Source of the DNA: Spirochaetia bacterium UBA5550
GTDB taxonomy: Bacteria; Spirochaetota; UBA4802; UBA5550
NCBI GenBank assembly: GCA_002425885.1
Contig: DINC01000082.1
Span: forward strand, 4,027-10,670
DNA: 6,644 nt
Direction of reading: 5' to 3'
The notes below the pieces were generated by a model. That model ran no database searches. It saw nothing but the letters and a program-made list of their open reading frames with translations, and was not told where the DNA came from. The position numbers and the translations under genes were made by a program. This document shows positions 1-5,449 of this stretch, piece by piece (the first letter of the stretch is position 1; each line of letters starts with the position of its first letter).

Positions 1-21
1 CAGGGATTTTAAAAAGAGGAG

Positions 22-1686
22 ATGAGAAAAATACTTCTTACCGGAATTAACGCAAGGTATGTGCACTCCAACCTCGCGATACTTTATCTGAAAAAAACAG
101 TTTCGGAACTCCCGTATAACACCGTAATTGCGGAGTTTTCAATTAATGAAAAACCTGAAAAGATTATCCGCTATATAAAAGATGAGCAGCCCGATATCAT
201 TGCGCTTTCTGTTTATATATGGAATTCCGAAATTATAAAATCAATACTCCCTGAGCTTAAAAAGATTCTCCCGCAGCTTAAGATTGTCTGCGGCGGGCCG
301 GAGGTGAGCTATAATGCCGGTGAATGGCTAATGCTTCACCCTGAGATCGATTATATAATCACAGGTGGAGGTGAATCGGCGTTCCGCGAGCTTGCTTTGT
401 CGGAATTTAATTCTGATGAAAAGATAATCAGCAGAATAAACCTCCCCTTTGCAGATATAGCATTCCCCTACAGTGATGAAGAGATGAAAAGGCTTGCCGG
501 CAGATTCATCTACTACGAAAGCAGCCGGGGTTGCCCCTTCAGGTGTTCGTACTGCCTGTCATCACGCAGTGATCAGAAGCTTGATTTCAGGCGTATAGAT
601 CAGGTTAAAGATGAACTGGATTTTTTTAAATTCCATAAGCCGAAGCTTGTGAAGTTTGTGGACAGAACCTTCAACAGCAGAAAGGAGCATTACAGGGGGA
701 TCTGGGAGTATGTTGTTAATAATTTTTCAGCGGGGAGTACACTCTTTCATTTTGAAATCTATCCTGATCTCCTGGACAGTGATGATACAGCTTTTCTTTC
801 TACTGTTCCTGCCGGGCTTTTCCAGTTTGAAATGGGGATACAGTCACTGAATAGTGAAACTCTGGCTGCAATAAACCGCAGTGTACGAAAAAACGGCTGG
901 ATGGATAATGTAAACGCTATTGCTGATGGCGGGAATATCCATCTGCATGTTGATCTCATTGCAGGGCTCCCGTATGAATCATATAACGACTTCAAAGATT
1001 CGTTTGACACAGTTCGTGGAACCGGTGCTCATCACTTTCAGTGCGGATTTCTGAAGGTGCTCCCCGGTACTGAGATGCGTGAAAGGAGCGGAGAGTTCGG
1101 GCTGGAGTTTTCCCCTCTCCCCCCGTACCAGGTGAAAAGAAACAGGTGGATCAATTATGATGAAATGCAGAGGCTTGAGGGGATGGCGGATCTTCTTGAA
1201 ATATTTTATAATTCAGGGAGATTCACGGAAACCGAGAGGTACCTTTCGGACAAATCGGGCTCCGCTTTCAGCTTTTATGAAAAGCTTGGGGAGCTGTACA
1301 GAATCAGCTCGGAGCTGAACTGCAGGGAGTGGGGGGGCGCTGCCGCTCTGCTCCTTAAATTCGCGGAAGAGACAGGTATCACAGTTAAAAATGTTCTCAC
1401 CGATTATCTCAGGTGGGACTGGTGCCGCAGTATGAAGCTGCATCATTATCCTGCAGTAATCAGTTCAGATTATACAACAGAGGTTAAACGGAAAGGTTAT
1501 AATTATATTCTTAAATTTTCTGAAAAAGGTATAATCAGTTTTCACGGTGTTCAGTTTTCACAGGATGAATTGAGACGGGGGATTTTTTTTAAAGCAGAGA
1601 GTGATGAGTTCATAAGCCGCATGAATATTCCCGGTTACTGTCTGATCCTGCCTGATAAAAGAAATATGGCATTTGAAATTGAATGA
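22..1686 (+). CDS. B12-binding-domain radical SAM protein, DUF4080 family
   Basis: A 554-residue protein with the layout of cobalamin-binding radical SAM enzymes that carry a DUF4080 C-terminus. The N-terminal part (about 1-140) begins ILLTGINARYVHSNLAI and contains the GGPEVSYN and GGGESAFREL segments typical of the Rossmann-like B12-binding domain in this family. I see no classical DxHxxG cobalamin-ligand motif, so cobalamin may be bound base-off or not at all. The radical SAM core follows, with the [4Fe-4S] motif CPFRCSYC (C171, C175, C178), then VKFVDRTFN, FEIYPDLL and MGIQSLN. The C-terminal 150 or so residues correspond to DUF4080. The start is supported by an AGAGGAG ribosome binding site directly before the ATG and by the conserved N-terminal motif only six residues in. 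Family members are presumed to modify an RNA, lipid or small-molecule substrate; the reaction is unknown to me. No terminator hairpin is visible after the stop. Confidence 0.88.
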   Translation: MRKILLTGINARYVHSNLAILYLKKTVSELPYNTVIAEFSINEKPEKIIRYIKDEQPDIIALSVYIWNSEIIKSILPELKKILPQLKIVCGGPEVSYNAGEWLMLHPEIDYIITGGGESAFRELALSEFNSDEKIISRINLPFADIAFPYSDEEMKRLAGRFIYYESSRGCPFRCSYCLSSRSDQKLDFRRIDQVKDELDFFKFHKPKLVKFVDRTFNSRKEHYRGIWEYVVNNFSAGSTLFHFEIYPDLLDSDDTAFLSTVPAGLFQFEMGIQSLNSETLAAINRSVRKNGWMDNVNAIADGGNIHLHVDLIAGLPYESYNDFKDSFDTVRGTGAHHFQCGFLKVLPGTEMRERSGEFGLEFSPLPPYQVKRNRWINYDEMQRLEGMADLLEIFYNSGRFTETERYLSDKSGSAFSFYEKLGELYRISSELNCREWGGAAALLLKFAEETGITVKNVLTDYLRWDWCRSMKLHHYPAVISSDYTTEVKRKGYNYILKFSEKGIISFHGVQFSQDELRRGIFFKAESDEFISRMNIPGYCLILPDKRNMAFEIE

Positions 1687-1699
1687 AAAATAATATCCC

Positions 1700-1739
1700 T
1701 TGACATATAACTGGAAATTGTGTCGATTTTGCAGATAAT
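1700..1739 (+). promoter_or_regulatory. Possible tetR promoter (-35 TTGACA only is good)
   Basis: A perfect TTGACA lies at 1700-1705, 13 nt after the radical SAM gene stops. At the usual 17-nt spacing the -10 is poor (TCGATT, 1723-1728). A better-looking GATAAT (1734-1739) is 28 nt away and has no matching -35. The CCTTGACAT context also occurs at 2411-2419, at the promoter after tetR. It may be a weak or activator-dependent promoter, or tetR may also be read through from the upstream gene, since no terminator separates them. Confidence 0.35.
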
Positions 1740-1798
1740 AATGAATAATTGAAAGATACTTCCGGTTTATTTTAAAGGGACCTTATTGGTGATGATTA

Positions 1799-2416
1799 AT
1801 GGCAAGAATGGATTCAGAGCAGAGAAAAAAGCAGATACTTGAATGCGCCAAAAAACTTTTTGCGCGCAAGGGTTATTACCAGACACAGATATCTGATATA
1901 CAGCATGAGGCCGGTGTAGCAAGGGGCACCATATATCAGTATTTTAAAAACAAGGATGATATATTCAAAACACTCCTTGAGAATCTTCATAAAGAAATGA
2001 AAGATGTTATTTCAAGTAAACCTGCAAATCTTGAAGAGGATTTCAGCAGCGGGGAAAAAGTCTTCAGATACAGGATAAAAAAGGCCTTCGCTCTATTTGC
2101 CAATGATCCTGATTACTGTAATCTTCTCCTCAGGGTCGGCCTTGGTCTGGGAGACAGTTTTGACAGCATATTGGGCCGTTTTGACAGGCAGATGGTTGAG
2201 CTTATCAAAAGTTATCTTGTTTCAGGTATAAAACTCGGCAGAGTGAAGCCTGATATTGATCCTGTGCTTATGTCGAATGTAATCGGCGGCGGTTTTATGA
2301 GGATGGCTTATTTTTATGGTGTCACAGGTAAAGGGAGCAAAACAGAGGAGTTTGAGCAGCTGACTGAGAATTTTGTAAATGCCTTTGCATACGGGATTTT
2401 TCTGGAAAAACCTTGA
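1799..2416 (+). CDS. TetR/AcrR-family transcriptional repressor
   Basis: A 205-residue protein of the normal length for TetR regulators. Residues 10-56 form the DNA-binding domain: RKKQILECAKKLFARKGY, then SDIQHEAGVARGTIYQYF (helix-turn-helix, recognition helix around VARGTIYQYF) and KNKDDIFKTLLENL. The rest is an all-helical ligand-binding and dimerisation domain, which in this family is variable and gives no clue to the ligand. The start is not certain: ATG 1799 has only a GGTGAT at 1788-1793 as a near ribosome site, ATG 1808 is also in frame (M4), and an AAAGGGA at 1774-1780 is better spaced for an out-of-frame ATG at 1792. No efflux, fatty-acid or redox target gene is adjacent. The best candidate operator is the 16-bp palindrome at 2443-2458, just past its own stop codon. 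Genes of this family commonly repress a neighbouring transcription unit, so the unit starting near 2445 is the natural target by position. Confidence 0.93.
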   Translation: MARMDSEQRKKQILECAKKLFARKGYYQTQISDIQHEAGVARGTIYQYFKNKDDIFKTLLENLHKEMKDVISSKPANLEEDFSSGEKVFRYRIKKAFALFANDPDYCNLLLRVGLGLGDSFDSILGRFDRQMVELIKSYLVSGIKLGRVKPDIDPVLMSNVIGGGFMRMAYFYGVTGKGSKTEEFEQLTENFVNAFAYGIFLEKP

Positions 2417-2438
2417 CATTGTAATATTCTGATATAAT
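2413..2438 (+). promoter_or_regulatory. Promoter overlapping the tetR stop codon
   Basis: TTGACA (2413-2418) contains the TGA stop codon of tetR. An extended -10, TG-A-TATAAT (2430-2438), follows with perfect hexamer consensus. The spacer is 14 nt, shorter than the usual 16-18, so the promoter may rely mostly on the extended -10, or a regulator may be needed to bring the two boxes into line. Predicted transcription start is about 2445. It reads into a non-coding stretch, not directly into a gene. Confidence 0.6.
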
Positions 2439-2442
2439 CATG

Positions 2443-2458
2443 AACTGACATGTCAGTT
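2443..2458. promoter_or_regulatory. Perfect 16-bp palindrome, probable TetR operator
   Basis: AACTGACA at 2443-2450 is followed immediately by its exact reverse complement TGTCAGTT at 2451-2458. It lies 4 nt downstream of the TATAAT box, over the expected start of transcription, which is where a repressor would block RNA polymerase. Length and the TGAC/GTCA half sites fit operators of TetR-family dimers. It is not a terminator: there is no loop of its own and no T-run follows. That the neighbouring TetR protein binds it is inference from position. Confidence 0.65.
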
Positions 2459-2631
2459 GATTGCCCGGGGTAGCAAAAACTGATTTTCATGATAATAAGT
2501 CGTGTGTCTCTTAAACCGGAGGCACTTCAATAGAATTTGAGCTTTTAGATTATAGCGCTTAAAGTTTGCATCATCCTAATCCTGTTCAAAGTTCATTCCG
2601 GTCATTAAGTGATCGGAGTGAACCTTTTTTT
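2445..2631 (+). ncRNA. Candidate small regulatory RNA, about 185 nt
   Basis: The stretch is bounded by an extended -10 promoter at its left and an intrinsic terminator at its right. No ORF longer than about 14 codons is seen (ATG 2489 to TAG 2531-2533, with no ribosome site). Internally, a hairpin pairs GTGTCTC (2504-2510) with GAGGCAC (2519-2525), seven pairs with one G-U, and its 3' part includes a Shine-Dalgarno-like GGAGG (2518-2522). A short TTGC/GCAA pairing is possible at 2461-2475. I do not recognise a known RNA family: it lacks the tmRNA and SRP RNA signatures, and its ends do not pair as in 6S RNA. It could instead be the relic leader of a lost TetR-regulated operon. Exact ends are inferred. 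Confidence 0.45.
2591..2631 (+). terminator. Strong rho-independent terminator
   Basis: Arms 2591-2604 and 2610-2623 pair over 14 bp, including two G-U wobbles, around a 5-nt TTAAG loop. One C and then seven T (2625-2631) follow. The U-tract lies only on the + strand side, so it ends rightward transcription from the promoter at 2413 and any read-through from tetR. It isolates the methyltransferase operon, which starts about 280 nt further on. Confidence 0.9.
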
Positions 2632-2711
2632 CCTGCCTGTCTCATTTATCTGCTGTTAATATTTTACTTGTATATATGGACTCTGAAAATCAGATTGTAA
2701 ATATATAAAAG
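2632..2711. other. AT-rich spacer without a gene
   Basis: Between the terminator and the inverted-repeat element there are 80 AT-rich bases with runs such as TATATAT and ATATATAAAA. I see no reading frame, no convincing -35/-10 pair and no stable hairpin here. Confidence 0.6.
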
Positions 2712-2861
2712 GGTCATTTCGAATAAGCCTTAGCGGCTGAGAAATCTATTCGTTCTTTGCTTTAGACTGTTCAGGAACTGAATCTTTTTATTCAAAATTA
2801 TTTTATTGCAGATTAAAGATAGATTCCTCACCCGAAAAACTGATGCGGGTTTGGAATGACC
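2712..2861. repeat. Inverted-repeat element, MITE-like or degenerate palindromic repeat
   Basis: The outer ends are GGTCATTTC (2712-2720) and GGAATGACC (2853-2861), complementary at 8 of 9 positions. A second inner pair matches: TGAGAAATCTAT (2738-2749 region) and ATAGATTCCTCA (2819-2830 region), complementary at 11 of 12. Each arm holds its own small hairpin: AGCC/GGCT (2726-2738) on the left and ACCCG/CGGGT (2830-2850) on the right. The AT-rich centre holds TTCAG-GAA-CTGAA (2770-2782). This nested structure, with GTCATT..AATGAC ends, resembles dispersed non-coding repeats found in many bacterial genomes. There is no transposase, no long ORF and no clear target-site duplication. Confidence 0.6.
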
Positions 2862-2880
2862 GGTTTTTAAGAGTTTTAAT
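2851..2880 (+). promoter_or_regulatory. Candidate promoter of the methyltransferase operon
   Basis: TTGGAA (2851-2856, 4 of 6 to the -35 consensus) and TTTAAT (2875-2880, 5 of 6 to the -10 consensus) are 18 nt apart. The start would be near 2887, giving a leader of about 27 nt that contains the GGAG ribosome site at 2902-2905. The -35 lies inside the right end of the inverted-repeat element. Confidence 0.4.
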
Positions 2881-2913
2881 ATTTATAGTTTAATTTCCCC
2901 CGGAGTTTAATTG

Positions 2914-4056
2914 ATGAAAAAAAAGAAGAGAAAGCTCTTCGCAGAGCTTATCCAGAAATATATTGGCCAGGGGTCAGAGCCGGTTTGCCCCTATTTCGGG
3001 GAGTGCGGCGGCTGCATGTTCCAGAATGTTCCTTACGAAAATCAGCTTCTTCTTAAAAAGGAGTATCTCAATTCAGTGCTGGAGGGTATTGCGGAAGCTG
3101 ATGTCATCCATCCCGCAAACCCCTACATGTACAGAAACAGGATGGATATGGTTACGGCATTCGGGAAGAAGGGGCTCCGCAGACAGGGGGGGTACAGGCA
3201 TGTTGTTGACATCGAATCATGTGCCATAATGCAGAGCAGATCAAATGAACTCTTCGGTAAACTCCGGGTGCTGCTGGAAAAAATTCAGGATTACGATTAT
3301 CTCAGGCATGAGGGGTATCTTCGATATATTGTGCTACGGCAGGCGAGGTTTACAGGGGAGGTTATGGCCAACTTTGTGGTTTCCTCACCGGAAAACAGGC
3401 TCGGTTTCGCGCTGATAGATATTCTTGATGATATAGATTCATCGTCACTTCTGCTCAGTGACGGCCTTGCCGATCTCAGTATTGCTCCGGTATTCCAGAC
3501 ACTTAAAAAAGGATTCATTACGGAGAGCTTTGACGGCATTGAGTATATGATAACACCGAATTCATTTTTCCAATCCAATTCAGAGATTGCTCTTCAGATG
3601 TACAGAAAGATTCTCGCTCATGTAAAAGGTAATACTCTTGATCTCTATTCAGGAGTGGGGAGCATTTCACTCTTTGTCGCTTCGGCTGCTGACAGGGTCA
3701 CAGGTGTGGAGATTTCGGAGGAGTCTGTTTCAACTGCCGTGCAGAACCTTGAGAATAATGAGATCAAAAATGTTGAGTTTATATGCAGGGATGCCGCCGA
3801 GTTCGTCATTGAACATAAAGGTGAGTACCAGACTCTCATTCTTGATCCTCCCAGGAGCGGGATGCATCCTAAAATGATGTCACATATCCATGAAATGAAT
3901 CCTGAGAGAATCATCTATATGTCGTGCAATCCCTCCACTTTCAGAGATGATGCAAGACTTCTTGAAAATTATAAAATTGATTCTTTTGAGGCTTATGACA
4001 TGTTTCCGCAGACTCCGCACATTGAGACTCTTGCCCTGCTTTCAAGGAAACAGTAA
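2914..4056 (+). CDS. RlmD/TrmA-family RNA (uracil-5-)-methyltransferase, TRAM-less
   Basis: A 380-residue S-adenosylmethionine-dependent RNA methyltransferase of the class that makes 5-methyluridine in 23S rRNA (RlmD, RlmC) or tRNA (TrmA). Four cysteines fit the [4Fe-4S] ligands of RlmD: C25, C31 and C34 in CPYFGECGGC, and C103 in IESC. The SAM-binding motif is DLYSGVG (from D243), PNSFFQ precedes it (Q220), motif IV is DPPRSGMH (from D311), and the catalytic cysteine is C338 in MSCNPSTF. It ends with the usual PHIETLALL. The N-terminal TRAM domain of E. coli RlmD is missing, making the protein some 50-70 residues shorter. ATG 2914 is preferred over TTG 2911 because it sits 8 nt after GGAG. 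The stop overlaps the next gene's start, so the two are one operon. 23S rRNA is the likeliest substrate, but the exact uridine cannot be told. Confidence 0.9.
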   Translation: MKKKKRKLFAELIQKYIGQGSEPVCPYFGECGGCMFQNVPYENQLLLKKEYLNSVLEGIAEADVIHPANPYMYRNRMDMVTAFGKKGLRRQGGYRHVVDIESCAIMQSRSNELFGKLRVLLEKIQDYDYLRHEGYLRYIVLRQARFTGEVMANFVVSSPENRLGFALIDILDDIDSSSLLLSDGLADLSIAPVFQTLKKGFITESFDGIEYMITPNSFFQSNSEIALQMYRKILAHVKGNTLDLYSGVGSISLFVASAADRVTGVEISEESVSTAVQNLENNEIKNVEFICRDAAEFVIEHKGEYQTLILDPPRSGMHPKMMSHIHEMNPERIIYMSCNPSTFRDDARLLENYKIDSFEAYDMFPQTPHIETLALLSRKQ

Positions 4057-5246
4057 TGTTTGATCGCATAACAGACAGCGGATTAATGCGGCGTGTCAAA
4101 CAGCATGTTATCGGTAAGGAGCATGTTTTCTTTGCTTCAGTTCAGCCGGGATTTGAAAAAACTATATCGAATGAACTTCATAGCTTCGGCCTTAATGTGT
4201 CTGATGAAATAATTGAGGGGGGAGTAGAGTTTACGGGTGCGCTGGATGACTGCTTTGCCGCATGTATAAGATCCCGCACGGCTTCCCGCATTTTGATGAG
4301 AATAGCATCATTCAGAGCTCATGAGTTTTTTGAACTTGAGCGTGCAATCCGCACATTCCCCTGGGAACTGTATCTGAACCCTGAAGTTCCCGTGCGTTTT
4401 AGTATTACTTCACGGAAATCGATGATCTACCATACAGGGAAGCTTCAGGAGATTTTTGAAAAGGAGATCCCGGCAGCATTCACCTTGAGAAATGATTCAT
4501 CGATAGAATCAGAAGAGGAACAAAGGCAGACTCTGTTTATCAGAAACTTCAGGGATATCTGCACTGTGAGTATTGATGCTTCGGGTGAATCTCTGTATAA
4601 AAGAGGGGTCAGGCAGCTGACAGGAGCGGCCCCTATCCGTGAAACTCTGGCTGCATTGATTCTCCTTGAGGCAGGGATAACTGAATATGATATGCTCCTT
4701 GATCCAATGTGCGGCTCAGGCACCTTCAGCATAGAAGCAGCATCTATATTTTCCGGGACTCATCCTAATGCAGAGAGACTTTTCCCTTTCATGAACTGGC
4801 CCTCATTCAAGGAGAGGAATTACCTTTACCTGAAGACAAAATTAATGGAAAAAGAGAATTTCCCGGGATTGAACGGAAAGAGTATAATTACCTCTGATGT
4901 TGATCATGACGCAGTTAAGCTGGCAGCAGCAAATATTCCGGATAATTTTAAAGGGGTAATTTCTCCTGAGACAGCAGATTTTTTTTCGCTGACGCCTGAA
5001 ATATTGAGCGGCAGAAAGGCCCTGATAGTGCTTAATCCCCCTTACGGGAAGAGAATTAAGGAAAAAGATATTCTTTCTTTTTACAGGGATATCGGGATTA
5101 AACTGAAAACTGACTTTAATAACTGCGGTTATGCGGTAATAGCTCCGGGTGCTGAGGCTGAGCAGGCTCTTTCGTTAGATTACAGCAGAAAGATAGCATT
5201 CATGAACGGCGGAATTAAAGCAGCAGTGCTTTTCAGGGAAGCTTAA
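4056..5246 (+). CDS. THUMP-domain RNA guanine-N2 methyltransferase, RlmL N-domain-like
   Basis: A 396-residue class I methyltransferase of the COG0116 type (E. coli RlmL N-terminal half, Bacillus YpsC; TrmN-like tRNA enzymes are related). After a short leader, [17 protein letters not shown] begins the N-terminal ferredoxin-like/THUMP region (about 24-165), which binds RNA. Then comes the family-typical segment [13 protein letters not shown], followed by [14 protein letters not shown]. The SAM site is [14 protein letters not shown] (from D216), and the catalytic NPPY motif, typical of amino-group methylation, is N327-P-P-Y330. The end, [13 protein letters not shown], matches the family. It lacks the second methyltransferase domain (RlmK) of the E. 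coli fusion protein. The ATG overlaps the previous stop by one base (TAATG), with AAGGA at 4044-4048 as ribosome site, so translation is probably coupled. Likely product: N2-methylguanosine in 23S rRNA or tRNA. Confidence 0.9.
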   Translation: MFDRITDSGLMRRVKQHVIGKEHVFFASVQPGFEKTISNELHSFGLNVSDEIIEGGVEFTGALDDCFAACIRSRTASRILMRIASFRAHEFFELERAIRTFPWELYLNPEVPVRFSITSRKSMIYHTGKLQEIFEKEIPAAFTLRNDSSIESEEEQRQTLFIRNFRDICTVSIDASGESLYKRGVRQLTGAAPIRETLAALILLEAGITEYDMLLDPMCGSGTFSIEAASIFSGTHPNAERLFPFMNWPSFKERNYLYLKTKLMEKENFPGLNGKSIITSDVDHDAVKLAAANIPDNFKGVISPETADFFSLTPEILSGRKALIVLNPPYGKRIKEKDILSFYRDIGIKLKTDFNNCGYAVIAPGAEAEQALSLDYSRKIAFMNGGIKAAVLFREA

Positions 5247-5446
5247 ACCTCCCCTGTGTTTACAAGCTTCGCGAAATGCTCATACGATCTGTCATAAGTC
5301 TTCTCGGCGCTTTCATTAAAAAAACATGCCGGGAGTTCCCTTGACCTTTTATGATAGGCTATACATTCACAACATAAACCTTTTCTGGAACAGGGCTCAT
5401 ATGTACAGTTGCAGTTCCCGATGTTTTTCTCTTTTTTACACTCCAT
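5243..5446 (-). CDS. Small cysteine-rich protein, DUF6485 family
   Basis: A 67-residue protein with eight cysteines in its first 41 residues (C3, C12, C14, C19, C25, C26, C28, C41) plus H32, and none after that. The pattern [13 protein letters not shown], then LCCECIAYH, then ELPACFF, and the ending [10 protein letters not shown] match my recollection of the DUF6485 family, whose function is unknown. The cysteines suggest a zinc or iron-sulfur site. There is no signal peptide or membrane segment, so it should be cytosolic. It starts 3 nt after the glycosyltransferase stop, and its ribosome site (GGGGAG, about 12 nt before the ATG) lies inside that gene, so it is probably the second gene of that operon. 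Its stop TAA shares the TTAA at 5243-5246 with the stop of the convergent THUMP gene. Confidence 0.85.
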   Translation of the reverse strand: MECKKEKNIGNCNCTYEPCSRKGLCCECIAYHKRSRELPACFFNESAEKTYDRSYEHFAKLVNTGEV

Positions 5447-5449
5447 AAG

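Noticed and set aside
2489..2533. 14-codon ORF starting at ATG 2489 in the candidate RNA, as a leader peptide
   Set aside because: No ribosome binding site before it, no run of a regulatory amino acid, and no downstream gene for an attenuator to control.
2445..2631. 6S RNA, tmRNA, SRP RNA or a riboswitch
   Set aside because: Ends do not pair as in 6S RNA, tmRNA and SRP hallmark sequences are absent, no riboswitch core was recognised, and the terminator is about 280 nt from the next gene.
2598..2863. CCGGTCATT in the terminator stem matching the complement of AATGACCGG at 2855-2863, as a long-range pairing or shared repeat origin
   Set aside because: Only nine bases match, and the stretches around them do not align, so chance is the simpler explanation.
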